A stretch of 9,855 nt of DNA from JBJHBY01 sp050485745 (GCA_050485745.1 JBJHBY010000131.1:1-9855); one strand, 5' to 3'; counted from the first letter of the stretch, positions 1 through 6,240 are shown. Numbers and translations: made by a program. Notes: generated by a model not told the origin, from the letters alone.

Positions 1-134
1 ATGATATCCGGTTCGATCCCCGCATCGCCGAGTGCCTGCAGGATGCCGATATGTGCCAGTCCGCGGGCGGAGCCGCTGCCCAGGGCGATGCCGATACGGG
101 CGCGGTGGTGGTTGTGGGCGGATGGCTGGGACAT
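1..134 (-). CDS. Patatin-like phospholipase, N-terminal part (RssA-type), cut by the window edge
   Basis: The minus strand opens with an ATG at 134-132 and reads without a stop to the left edge, giving about 44 residues. After a polar His-rich leader (residues 1-12) comes GIALGSGSARGLAHIGIL, the oxyanion-hole glycine-rich motif (G-x-G-x-x-R-G) that starts patatin domains, followed by a typical helix (LGDAGIEPDI). Patatin-like proteins are serine/aspartate-dyad lipid acyl hydrolases; the nucleophile GxSxG and the catalytic Asp lie outside the window. The short leader and motif spacing resemble E. coli RssA more than outer-membrane patatins, and no signal peptide is visible, so a cytoplasmic protein is inferred. 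It lies 84 bases downstream of the TfoX-domain gene on the same strand and may be co-transcribed. No strong ribosome binding site precedes the ATG, but no other in-frame start fits. Confidence 0.85.
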   Translation of the reverse strand, partial: MSQPSAHNHHRARIGIALGSGSARGLAHIGILQALGDAGIEPDI

Positions 135-218
135 GGCGGTCGGGTCTGGTACTGATGGCGGCGGCCAGCATACACCGCTGGCCGGAAGGGGCGCCAGCCA
201 TGTCCGCGCCGGCGCTGG

Positions 219-518
219 CTACTGGTTGACAGCTCGCCGACGCTGGCCGTCCGCCTCGTCCACCAGTTGCTGCTTGAGGTGACGGTCGAGTTCGGTCCAG
301 TGCATGTCCAGCAGCGCCGCCTGCAGTGCATACAGCAGCACCCGTGAGACGCGAAAGCCGCGCTCGCGAATCAGGTTATACGCGCCCACAGGGCCGATAT
401 CGGCAAGTTCCTGCCGGGTGCGGATACCCACTGCACGCAGCCAGTTGACTGTCGTATTACCAAGATTGCGGAGCTGCAACAGGTCGCCCTGTGCGCCGTC
501 GGGATGATTGCCTGACAT
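219..518 (-). CDS. Stand-alone TfoX/Sxy C-terminal domain protein
   Basis: This 99-residue protein matches the TfoX C-terminal domain. The core runs from LRNLGNTTVNWLRAVGI (about residues 16-32) through ELADIGPVGAY (37-47) to a final helix with LLYALQAALLDMHW, the conserved end of that domain. The fold is a small helical, helix-hairpin-helix-like unit. In full-length Sxy/TfoX of Haemophilus and E. coli it follows an N-terminal domain and helps CRP act at competence promoters; here the N-terminal domain is absent. Single-domain versions are common and their role is not established, so no competence function is claimed. I chose the ATG at 518-516 because GGTGA sits five bases upstream; a GTG three codons earlier (527-525) is the alternative. 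The C-terminus is basic and polar. The stop is TAG at 221-219. Confidence 0.85.
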   Translation of the reverse strand: MSGNHPDGAQGDLLQLRNLGNTTVNWLRAVGIRTRQELADIGPVGAYNLIRERGFRVSRVLLYALQAALLDMHWTELDRHLKQQLVDEADGQRRRAVNQ

Positions 519-607
519 CGATATCACCGTTATTGTTTTTATGGTCCAGCCACATCCTGCGGCTGCTTGCCCGGGTTTGCGACACTGGAGCGCTCGCTTG
601 CGATGAT

Positions 608-621
608 ACCGCTGCAGCGGT
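608..621. repeat. 14-bp perfect palindrome in the divergent intergenic region
   Basis: ACCGCTGCAGCGGT is a perfect inverted repeat without a spacer, about 115 bases before the M15 peptidase gene and 90 bases upstream of the TfoX-domain gene. It could be an operator half-site pair or a chance GC-rich palindrome. There is no second copy nearby, and I cannot assign a regulator. Confidence 0.3.
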
Positions 622-679
622 GCTGCCAGACCCTCGGCGTTCCGGTCTGTCGGCCGGTGCGCGAATAAGCATGGCTTTT

Positions 680-709
680 GTTATAACGCATCCTGGCCCC
701 GTGACGCAA
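680..709. promoter_or_regulatory. Candidate divergent promoters sharing a palindromic -10 (GTTATAAC)
   Basis: GTTATAAC at 680-687 is self-complementary, so each strand carries TATAAC, which matches five of six bases of the sigma-70 -10 consensus. On the plus strand a TG two bases before it (679-680) gives an extended -10 pointing to the M15 peptidase gene (ATG at 737), with no good -35. On the minus strand TTGCGT (709-704) sits 18 bases before TATAAC (685-680), pointing to the TfoX-domain gene with a leader of roughly 150 bases. The region is otherwise GC-rich, so the AT-rich block stands out. This is inferred from consensus only. Confidence 0.4.
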
Positions 710-736
710 ATAGGTCCTTGAGATGGAGTGGACTGA

Positions 737-1447
737 ATGAAGCCCCTGCCACTGACAGCCCTGCTGCGCGGTACAGCGGATGCGCTGATGGATCACCGCC
801 AGGACCCGCCGTTGCACCCCCTGGTGGTGGCACCCTGGCGGGCGCTGTGCAAAGCCGCCGCGGAAGCGGGCTTCGAGCTGGCAGCGGCCAGCGGCTATCG
901 CAGCTTCGCCAGGCAGTGTGCCATCTGGAATGCCAAGGCCGAGGGCAGGCGACCCTTGCATGATGCGCAGGGGCACTCGCTGCAGGCCCTGGCCCTGCCG
1001 CCGCGGGAGCGGCTGCATGCACTGTTGCGTTACTCGGCCTTGCCCGGAACATCACGGCACCACTGGGGTACCGAACTCGACGTATACGATCGCAAGGCGC
1101 TGACACCGGGGCAGACGATACAGCTGGAACCCTGGGAAGTCAGTGAGGGCGGCCCCTTTGGGCCGTTGCACCGCTGGCTGGATGAGCGCATTGCAGAGGG
1201 CCGCTCCTTTGGTTTTTTTCGCCCCTACGAACATGACTGCGGCGGGGTGGCACCGGAACGCTGGCACCTGAGTTATGCACCGCTCGCCGCCCCGCTGCAG
1301 CGTCTGGCCAGCCCCTCCGGCCTGGAGGCACAGCTGCGTGCCGCCGGTGTGGCGCTGGTGGAGGAGATCGCGAAGGAGTTGCCTGCGCTGTGGCAGCGCT
1401 ACGTAGAGGTGTCAGCGGCGTCCTATCCCCGGCCCTGGCAGGGTTGA
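737..1447 (+). CDS. M15-family (VanY-type) D,D-carboxypeptidase-like zinc peptidase
   Basis: The 236-residue protein carries the complete M15B/VanY signature. SGYRS is at residues 52-56. The zinc motif S-x-H-x-x-G-x-x-x-D is at 106-115 (H108 and D115 as ligands). The E-x-W-H motif is at 174-177 (E174 as general base, H177 as third ligand), followed by LSY. In this family the enzyme removes the terminal D-Ala, or a related residue, from peptidoglycan stem peptides. No N-terminal signal peptide or membrane anchor is seen: the first 20 residues are MKPLPLTALLRG and onward. The protein is therefore predicted cytoplasmic, or exported by an unseen route, unlike VanY itself. GGAG lies nine bases before the ATG. 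The C-terminal 50 residues form a helical extension after the catalytic core. cysE follows after 49 bases on the same strand. The exact substrate (D,D or L,D bond) cannot be read from the sequence. Confidence 0.9.
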   Translation: MKPLPLTALLRGTADALMDHRQDPPLHPLVVAPWRALCKAAAEAGFELAAASGYRSFARQCAIWNAKAEGRRPLHDAQGHSLQALALPPRERLHALLRYSALPGTSRHHWGTELDVYDRKALTPGQTIQLEPWEVSEGGPFGPLHRWLDERIAEGRSFGFFRPYEHDCGGVAPERWHLSYAPLAAPLQRLASPSGLEAQLRAAGVALVEEIAKELPALWQRYVEVSAASYPRPWQG

Positions 1448-1496
1448 TCCCGGTGGGCATGACGACGCCCCGGGCCCTGGGTTAGCATGCGAGGCT

Positions 1497-2330
1497 ATGA
1501 GCGATGTTCTCGACCGCCCAGCTTCCCCCCGCGACGCCGACTGGGTGTGGGCCCGCATGCGCCAGGAGGCCGCATGCCTGGCGCGAGAGGACTCCCTGCT
1601 GGCGAGCTTTTTTCATGCCGCGGTTCTCAATCACGCGGGCCTCGCCTCGGCGCTGTCCCACGATCTCGCCGGCCGCCTGGCCAGTCGCGAAGTGCCCGCG
1701 ATGCTGTTGCGTCAGGTGTGCGATCAGGCCTACAGGGCGCAACCCCACCTGGTGGAGTTCGCGGCGCGGGATGTCTGTGCACACGTGGATCGCGATCCGG
1801 CCTGTGATCACTACGTGACGCCCTTGCTGTACTTCAAGGGGTTTCACGCGATCCAGGCATTCCGGGTTGCGAACTGGCTCTGGCACGAGGGGCGTCGTGG
1901 CCTGGCCTGCTTCTGGCAGGGCCGGGTGGCGACGGAGCTGGATGTCGATATTCACCCGGCAGCCTCTCTCGGATCCGGCATCATGCTGGACCACGCCACC
2001 GGTCTGGTCATCGGCGAAACCGCGATCGTCGGTGATGATGTATCCCTGTTGCACGGCGTCACCCTGGGTGGCTGCGGCCTGGGGGAGGGACCGCGCCACC
2101 CCCGGATCGGCAATGGTGTGATGATCAGTACCGGGGCGCGCCTGCTGGGCGCCATTGTCGTGGGCGAGGGCGCACGTATCGCCGCTGGCAGCGTGGTCAT
2201 GCAGGATGTACCTGCCAGTGTCACAGTGGCGGGTGTGCCGGCCCGGGAAGTGAGCCGGCGGGCCGGTCAGCGGGCCGCACTTGATATGGATCAAAGTGTC
2301 GGCAATGACCCGGCCCGGAACCACGTTTAG
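1497..2330 (+). CDS. cysE: Serine O-acetyltransferase
   Basis: The enzyme transfers acetyl from acetyl-CoA to L-serine, making O-acetylserine, the committed step of cysteine synthesis in the cytoplasm. The 277 residues (E. coli 273) show the N-terminal helical domain to about residue 145, then the left-handed beta-helix built of hexapeptide repeats. The block DIHPAA...GIMLDHATG gives D151 and H166, equivalent to E. coli D143 and H158. RHP at 200-202 gives H201, equivalent to H193. GVPAR follows near the end of the helix, and LDMDQ marks the start of the regulatory tail. In E. coli the tail binds CysK with its last Ile; here the tail is short and ends in Val, so complex formation may differ. 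The ATG has only a close-set GAGG two bases upstream. It is probably transcribed with, or just after, the M15 peptidase gene. Confidence 0.96.
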   Translation: MSDVLDRPASPRDADWVWARMRQEAACLAREDSLLASFFHAAVLNHAGLASALSHDLAGRLASREVPAMLLRQVCDQAYRAQPHLVEFAARDVCAHVDRDPACDHYVTPLLYFKGFHAIQAFRVANWLWHEGRRGLACFWQGRVATELDVDIHPAASLGSGIMLDHATGLVIGETAIVGDDVSLLHGVTLGGCGLGEGPRHPRIGNGVMISTGARLLGAIVVGEGARIAAGSVVMQDVPASVTVAGVPAREVSRRAGQRAALDMDQSVGNDPARNHV

Positions 2331-2333
2331 CTG

Positions 2334-2363
2334 TTGCGGTGTTTTTTTTCTCCACGCTACATT
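2334..2363 (+). promoter_or_regulatory. Candidate sigma-70 promoter for the 168-residue hypothetical gene
   Basis: TTGCGG (2334-2339), an 18-base spacer containing an eight-T run (2342-2349), and TACATT (2358-2363) form a reasonable -35/-10 pair. It starts four bases after the cysE stop. A transcript would begin near 2370, about 60 bases before the GTG start at 2430. This is consensus matching only. Confidence 0.4.
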
Positions 2364-2429
2364 GCCTGCGTCGACCTGAGCCGCGGCGTTGGCGGCTGCC
2401 TGTGCCGTCGGCGTGCAAGGAGTGGGGTA

Positions 2430-2936
2430 GTGAGCGTCAAGTTGCTGGATAACAAGGCATTCTATGGCTACCGTGTGCGGCGCACCGTGGCTGGCCGCCT
2501 GTATCAGGAGTATTTCTCCCTGAAGCGCGACGGGCAGCGCCTCGATGGCCGCGAGCGTGAAGCCGTGGCCGAGCGTGCGCGTGAACGGGATCTGGAGCTG
2601 GAGCGGATGCAGGCCCGCGAGCGCGAGCGCCAGCGCGAGCAGCGCTGTTTCCATCAGGACGGTTCGGTGCGGGGCATCAGTTTTTTGCTGAAGACCGAGA
2701 AGAGTGGCAGCATGACGCCAATCTTCCAGGTTGGTATCGCCTCGGAGCTGGAGCAGCGCACGGTTTGCACCAGCTTTTCACTGAATGCCCATGGCAGCGA
2801 GGGTGCCTGGCGGCGAGCGGTGGAGGCCTACGCCAGACACAAGCAGATCAAACGCAACTCTCGCCTCTACCGGCGTCTGGTCGAGGCCATGCCGGACCTC
2901 TCGGCGGAAGTGGTGCCAGCGCGGCGCCGGGCCTGA
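2430..2936 (+). CDS. Hypothetical protein, basic, two similar beta-alpha modules around a charged helix
   Basis: I do not recognise a named family. The start is GTG at 2430, because AAGGAG (2417-2422) lies seven bases upstream; the frame stays open upstream to 2334 without initiation signals. The 168 residues split into three parts. Residues 11-31 (YGYRVRRTV...YFSL) look like a three-stranded sheet. Residues 40-72 are a highly charged Arg/Glu helix, probably a coiled coil. Residues 78-150 hold a second module, with IFQVGI (98-103), TVCTSFSLNAHG (111-122) and the helix AWRRAVEAYARHK. The two modules share the FSL-x-x-x-G pattern followed by an Ala-rich helix, which resembles AP2-like or integrase arm-type DNA-binding folds. 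This is inference. There is no signal peptide or membrane segment. It sits alone between cysE and the convergent ppa gene. Confidence 0.8.
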   Translation: MSVKLLDNKAFYGYRVRRTVAGRLYQEYFSLKRDGQRLDGREREAVAERARERDLELERMQARERERQREQRCFHQDGSVRGISFLLKTEKSGSMTPIFQVGIASELEQRTVCTSFSLNAHGSEGAWRRAVEAYARHKQIKRNSRLYRRLVEAMPDLSAEVVPARRRA

Positions 2937-2976
2937 AGGGCACGGGCGCCGCGACTGATCGCGGTGCTCAGCCCTT
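2936..2976. terminator. Long hairpin between convergent genes, probable bidirectional terminator
   Basis: AAGGGC (2936-2941) pairs with GCCCTT (2971-2976). Inside it, GGGCGCCGCGA (2944-2954) pairs with TCGCGGTGCTC (2959-2969), with two G-U pairs on the plus-strand transcript and a CTGA loop. That gives about 17 base pairs with one small internal bulge. It spans the last base of the hypothetical gene's stop and contains the ppa stop, where the two genes converge. Neither side has a T-tract, so it may stall polymerase or protect 3' ends rather than act as a classic intrinsic terminator. Confidence 0.55.
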
Positions 2977-3498
2977 CCGGTAGGCTTCCACCGAACGCAT
3001 GACGGCCTGGCGCGCCGCTTCGGCACCTTCCCAGCCGTCGACCTTCACCCATTTGCCGGGCTCCAGATCCTTGTAGTTCTCGAAGAAGTGCTCGATCTGC
3101 TTGATCAGCAGTTCGGGCAGGTCCGAGGGCTCCTTGACGTGCTTGTACAGCACGGTCAGCTTGTCGTGCGGAACCGCCAGCAATTTCGCGTCCTGGCCGG
3201 CCTCGTCGGACATGTTCAGGATGCCGACCGGGCGCGCACGGATGACCGAGCCGGGAGCTACCGGGTAGGGCGTGACCACGAGAACATCCAGCGGGTCGCC
3301 GTCTTCCGACAGGGTCTGGGGAATGTAGCCATAGTTGGCCGGGTAGAACATCGGCGTGGCCATGAAGCGGTCCACGAACAGCGCGTCGTAGTCCTTTTCG
3401 ATCTCGTACTTGATCGGGCTGCTGTTGGCGGGGATTTCGATGGCGACGTAGATATCGTCCGGAACGCCTTTGCCGGCGGGGATATTGTTGAAGCTCAT
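2968..3498 (-). CDS. ppa: Inorganic pyrophosphatase, family I
   Basis: This soluble cytoplasmic enzyme hydrolyses pyrophosphate to two phosphates and pulls biosynthetic reactions forward. The 176 residues equal the E. coli length, and all the active-site residues line up (numbers include Met): E21, K30, E32, R44, Y52, Y56, then the signature DGDPLD with D66, D68 and D71, then D98, D103 and K105. The family is a Mg-dependent hexamer. The ATG is at 3498-3496; only a weak GGGAA lies upstream. A perfect TATAAT about 85 bases upstream suggests its own promoter and a leader of roughly 75 bases. It is transcribed alone, convergent with the hypothetical gene and divergent from the PilZ gene. Confidence 0.98.
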   Translation of the reverse strand: MSFNNIPAGKGVPDDIYVAIEIPANSSPIKYEIEKDYDALFVDRFMATPMFYPANYGYIPQTLSEDGDPLDVLVVTPYPVAPGSVIRARPVGILNMSDEAGQDAKLLAVPHDKLTVLYKHVKEPSDLPELLIKQIEHFFENYKDLEPGKWVKVDGWEGAEAARQAVMRSVEAYRKG

Positions 3499-3510
3499 GT
3501 CAGGGTTTCC

Positions 3511-3539
3511 CGTGGTGGTCGTGCATTGTACGTGGTGGT
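3511..3539. repeat. Two direct copies of CGTGGTGGT in the ppa leader
   Basis: The 9-mer occurs at 3511-3519 and 3531-3539, a 20-base period of about two helical turns. As ppa RNA it reads ACCACCACG twice, 12 to 40 bases before the ppa ATG. The purpose is unknown; it could be a protein site or chance. Confidence 0.3.
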
Positions 3540-3547
3540 TGATGGTC

Positions 3548-3565
3548 CGCGGTCAGTGACCCGCG
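3548..3565. other. Small hairpin in the ppa 5' leader
   Basis: CGCGGTCA (3548-3555) pairs with TGACCCGCG (3557-3565), leaving one bulged C and a very tight loop. It lies between the ppa -10 and start codon, so it would form near the 5' end of the ppa message. It may simply stabilise the RNA or be an operator palindrome. Confidence 0.3.
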
Positions 3566-3581
3566 TAACATAAAAGACGGA

Positions 3582-3587
3582 ATTATA
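3582..3587 (-). promoter_or_regulatory. ppa promoter -10 box (perfect TATAAT)
   Basis: On the minus strand GGGCTATAATTCC holds an exact sigma-70 -10 in GC-rich surroundings. The best -35 is TGGCCG at an 18-base spacing, matching only three of six bases. Transcription would start near 3575, leaving a leader of about 75 bases before the ppa ATG. Confidence 0.55.
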
Positions 3588-3755
3588 GCCCGCGTGTCCC
3601 GGTAGCGGCCACACCACCGGGGCGAGTCCATGTCGGTGGCCCCGGCCAGCCTGTCTGGCGGGTGCCCGTTCGCCGTTTACGGGGCTGGCGCCGGGAATCT
3701 GTGCTAGCCTCTGATGTCGACCCCCCGATTTACCGAGGCTGCAGGAGGAGGCAGC

Positions 3756-4034
3756 GTGCCCGATTCCAATCAGCGGAAGGCTGTGCGTACCCGCTTGCGC
3801 GCGGATATTACCCTCTGGCACCCGGAGGCCGGTGAGGTGCAGCTGCACACCCGGGATATCTCGGATGGCGGTGCCTATTGTGTCGTCAGTGGCCGCCTCA
3901 GCCTGGCTCCGGGTGATATCGTCGATGTGCAGGTGCAGGGACTGCCGGGAGAGAGTGCGCCGGTGGTGGCCATGCGCGTAATCAGGGTTGAGGACGATGG
4001 TGTGGCGCTGGCGTTCATCGACGCCCCTGAATGA
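3756..4034 (+). CDS. PilZ-domain protein, putative c-di-GMP receptor
   Basis: The product has 92 residues and is essentially one PilZ domain. It has the two c-di-GMP-binding signatures: R-x-x-x-R as RKAVR (residues 7-11) and D/N-x-S-x-x-G as DISDGG (34-39). A beta-barrel pattern follows, with a PGDIVDVQV strand and the end strand VALAFID. Such proteins bind the second messenger and usually act on motility, exopolysaccharide or surface behaviour through a partner. The partner cannot be told here, as no flagellar or pilus gene is adjacent. I chose GTG at 3756 because GGAGGAGG (3744-3751) lies just upstream; an ATG at 3714 in the same frame would add 14 residues and has no such site. There is no membrane segment or signal peptide. 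The next gene, mpl, starts about 100 bases on. Confidence 0.88.
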   Translation: MPDSNQRKAVRTRLRADITLWHPEAGEVQLHTRDISDGGAYCVVSGRLSLAPGDIVDVQVQGLPGESAPVVAMRVIRVEDDGVALAFIDAPE

Positions 4035-4040
4035 ATCAGA

Positions 4041-4056
4041 GGTGCCTTAAGGCGCC
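4041..4056. terminator. Short hairpin after the PilZ gene
   Basis: GGTGCC-TTAA-GGCGCC forms a six-pair stem (one G-U) starting seven bases after the PilZ stop. No T-run follows, so it is at best a weak terminator or a pause site between the PilZ gene and mpl. Confidence 0.25.
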
Positions 4057-4083
4057 GCGTGCTCCACGGGCTGGCCGTCAGGG

Positions 4084-4092
4084 TGCTAACAT
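4084..4092 (+). promoter_or_regulatory. Possible extended -10 for mpl
   Basis: TGCTAACAT gives a TGn element followed by TAACAT, 44 bases before the mpl ATG. No -35 of quality is seen upstream. It is a weak candidate for separate transcription of mpl-ubiX. Confidence 0.25.
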
Positions 4093-4135
4093 CGATGGTT
4101 TGTCACGGCGATCACCGGTCCCTGGGCGTATTCCG

Positions 4136-5521
4136 ATGAAGCACATCCACATCCTCGGCATCTGCGGCACCTTCATGGGTGGGCTGGCCCTGCTGGCCAG
4201 GGAGCTGGGCTATCGGGTGACGGGTTCCGACACCAATGTCTACCCGCCGATGAGTACACAGCTGGAAGCTGCCGGCATTCTTCTGATGGAAGGCTATGAC
4301 CCCGTGCACCTGAGCCCGGCGCCGGATCTCGTGGTCATCGGCAACGCCCTGTCGCGTGGCAACCCGGCGGTGGAGCATGTGCTCGACGCCGGCCTGGCGT
4401 ATACATCGGGGCCGGAGTGGCTGCGTGATCATGTTCTCGCCGGGCGTTGGGTGCTGGCAGTCGCCGGGACCCACGGCAAGACCACGGGCAGTAGCATGCT
4501 GGCCTGGATTCTCGAGCACTGCGGTTATCAGCCAGGGTTTCTCATCGGTGGTGTGCCGGGCAATTTCAATGTGTCCGCGCGCCCCGGTGGCAGCGATTTC
4601 TTCGTGATCGAAGCGGACGAGTACGACAGTGCCTTTTTCGACAAGCGTTCGAAGTTCGTGCACTATCGCCCCCGCACCCTGGTGCTCAACAACCTCGAAT
4701 ACGACCACGCGGATATCTTTCCGGACCTCGCCGCCATCCAGAGACAGTTCCACCACCTGCTGCGTACCGTGCCTGGCCAGGGGCGTGTCGTCCTGCCCGC
4801 TGATGATGCCGCCCTGCGGACGGTGCTCGATATGGGCTGCTGGTCTTCGGTTGAGCGCTTCGGCGATACCCCGGACAGCGACTGGCAGGTCCAGCCGTTG
4901 AGTGCGGATGGCGGCGAATTTCGTGTGCGCCGTGGTGATTCGGCGTGGCAGACGGTCAGTTGGTCACTGTGCGGGCGGCACAACATGGCCAACGCCGTTG
5001 CGGCGCTGGCGGCGGCGCACCATGTCGGTGTACCCCTGGCGCAGGGTTGCGAGGCATTGGCCGGGTTCAGGGGAGTCAAACGCCGTCTGGAGCTGCTGGG
5101 CGCTCCCCGTAACGTTCATGTCTACGATGATTTTGCCCACCATCCCACCGCCATCACCACCACCCTGGAGGGCCTGCGGGCTCGTGTTGGCGCGGCGCCA
5201 CTGATCGCCGTTATCGAGCCGCGTTCCAACACCATGCGCATGGGTGTGCACCTGCAGGCCCTGGCCCCCGCCACAGCAGCGGCGGACCGCGTGCTCTGGT
5301 ATCGTCCCGCGGGGCTTGACTGGCCTCTGGAGCAGGTTGTGAAGGCCGGTGCCGGCCGCGCCGCCCTGTACGAATCGACCGATGCCATCGTCGATGTGTT
5401 GGTGGAGCAGTTGCGCGGGGGCGAGCATGTGGTTTTGATGAGCAACGGCGGCTTTGCGGGAATTCACCAGCGCCTGCTGGCGCGACTCGGCGATGCCGCG
5501 GCTGCGGAGGAGGCATCGTGA
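4136..5521 (+). CDS. mpl: UDP-MurNAc : L-Ala-D-Glu-meso-DAP ligase (murein peptide recycling)
   Basis: Mpl joins the recycled tripeptide L-Ala-gamma-D-Glu-meso-DAP to UDP-MurNAc using ATP, returning cell-wall peptide to the precursor pool in the cytoplasm. The 461 residues (E. coli 457) match along their length. The N-terminal Rossmann start is HILGICGTFMGGLA. The P-loop GTHGKTTG is at 111-118 (K115); E. coli has Thr at the last place. IEADEYDSAFFDKRSKF, the NNLEYDHADIF metal/ATP block, the DDFAHHPTAI motif and EPRSNTMRMG follow, with MSNGGFGGIH-like MSNGGFAGIH near the end. These features separate Mpl from MurC. I start at ATG 4136, the point where family similarity begins, though its ribosome site is weak; the frame is open back to 4031 but those 35 residues look non-coding. 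The stop overlaps the ubiX start (GTGA), so the two are translationally coupled. Confidence 0.97.
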   Translation: MKHIHILGICGTFMGGLALLARELGYRVTGSDTNVYPPMSTQLEAAGILLMEGYDPVHLSPAPDLVVIGNALSRGNPAVEHVLDAGLAYTSGPEWLRDHVLAGRWVLAVAGTHGKTTGSSMLAWILEHCGYQPGFLIGGVPGNFNVSARPGGSDFFVIEADEYDSAFFDKRSKFVHYRPRTLVLNNLEYDHADIFPDLAAIQRQFHHLLRTVPGQGRVVLPADDAALRTVLDMGCWSSVERFGDTPDSDWQVQPLSADGGEFRVRRGDSAWQTVSWSLCGRHNMANAVAALAAAHHVGVPLAQGCEALAGFRGVKRRLELLGAPRNVHVYDDFAHHPTAITTTLEGLRARVGAAPLIAVIEPRSNTMRMGVHLQALAPATAAADRVLWYRPAGLDWPLEQVVKAGAGRAALYESTDAIVDVLVEQLRGGEHVVLMSNGGFAGIHQRLLARLGDAAAAEEAS

Positions 5522-6159
5522 GTGCCGATTCGAATCATTCGGTGACCGGCGCGGTGACGCTGGCGATCACCGGGGCCTCAGGAGCGCAGTATGGTCTGCG
5601 CCTGCTCGAGTGCCTGCTGCAGGCGGAGTGCAATGTCTCGCTGCTGATCTCGAAGGCGGCCCAGCTGGTGATCGCTCTCGAAAGCGACTGGCCGTTGCCG
5701 GGAACGCCGGCGGCTCAGGCGCGGGCACTGCGTGAGCGCTTTCACGTCGGTGCGGAACGCCTGCAGGTGTTCGGGCGCGACCAGTGGACGGCGCCCGTGG
5801 CCTCCGGCTCCAGCGCTCCGCGTCGCATGGTGGTTTGTCCCTGCAGCACGGGCACCCTCTCCGCCATCGCCAGCGGCGCCTGCAATAATCTGATCGAGCG
5901 CGCTGCCGATGTTGCCCTGAAGGAGCGCCGGCAGCTGATACTGGTGCCCCGCGAAGCACCCTATTCCGAAGTGCACCTGGAGAACATGCTGCGCCTGACT
6001 CGCATGGGTGCGGTGGTGATTCCCGCCAGCCCGGGTTTCTACCATCGGCCATCCAGCGTTGAGGACATGGTCGATTTTGTGGTGGCGCGGATCATGGACC
6101 ACCTCGGTCTGGAGCAGCGGCTGGTGCCGCGCTGGGGAGAACCCCCGGAACACGACTGA
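5518..6159 (+). CDS. ubiX: Flavin prenyltransferase
   Basis: UbiX attaches a dimethylallyl group to FMN to make prenylated FMN, the cofactor of UbiD-type decarboxylases, including the one in ubiquinone synthesis. The 213 residues show the FMN-binding start LAITGASGAQYG (16-27). CPCSTGTLSAIASGACNNLIERAADV follows, the conserved Ser/Thr-rich flavin loop and helix. Next come VPREAPYSEVHLENM and the C-terminal PASPGFYHRPSSVEDMVDFVVARI block. It is cytoplasmic and a dodecamer in known cases. The GTG start at 5518 has GAGGAGG (5507-5513) upstream and overlaps the mpl stop by four bases. Pseudomonas aeruginosa also has mpl next to ubiX, as I recall, so the pairing seems old. No ubiD is present in the window. 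Confidence 0.96.
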   Translation: MSADSNHSVTGAVTLAITGASGAQYGLRLLECLLQAECNVSLLISKAAQLVIALESDWPLPGTPAAQARALRERFHVGAERLQVFGRDQWTAPVASGSSAPRRMVVCPCSTGTLSAIASGACNNLIERAADVALKERRQLILVPREAPYSEVHLENMLRLTRMGAVVIPASPGFYHRPSSVEDMVDFVVARIMDHLGLEQRLVPRWGEPPEHD

Positions 6160-6181
6160 CCTCGCCATTCGGTAGGCACCC

Positions 6182-6200
6182 GCCGCGCTGGCAGCGCGGC
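6182..6200. other. Perfect hairpin between ubiX and the exporter gene
   Basis: GCCGCGCT-GGC-AGCGCGGC makes an eight-pair GC-rich stem with a three-base loop, 22 bases after the ubiX stop and 40 before the exporter ATG. There is no T-tract after it. It may cause partial termination or serve as an RNA processing or stability element separating the mpl-ubiX unit from the exporter. Confidence 0.4.
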
Positions 6201-6240
6201 CAGCTGGTGTCGCCATTCCATCTGGAGATTCTCGCGGATC

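Noticed and set aside
2320..2349. Intrinsic terminator after cysE because of the eight-T run
   Set aside because: Only a weak, mismatched stem can be drawn before the T-run, and the T-run sits in the spacer of a plausible promoter.
2334..2429. Longer version of the hypothetical protein
   Set aside because: It would start inside the candidate promoter and contain a Cys/Arg-rich stretch unlike a protein start. The GTG at 2430 has a good ribosome binding site.
1482..2654. 390-codon open frame on the minus strand over cysE
   Set aside because: It is antisense to a full, well-conserved CysE, has no recognisable domain, and is explained by high GC content.
4031..4135. Upstream extension of mpl starting at an ATG that overlaps the PilZ stop (35 extra residues)
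   Set aside because: The extra residues are Arg/Pro-rich, have no match to the Mpl N-terminus, and family similarity begins exactly at Met 4136. The overlap is tempting but unsupported.
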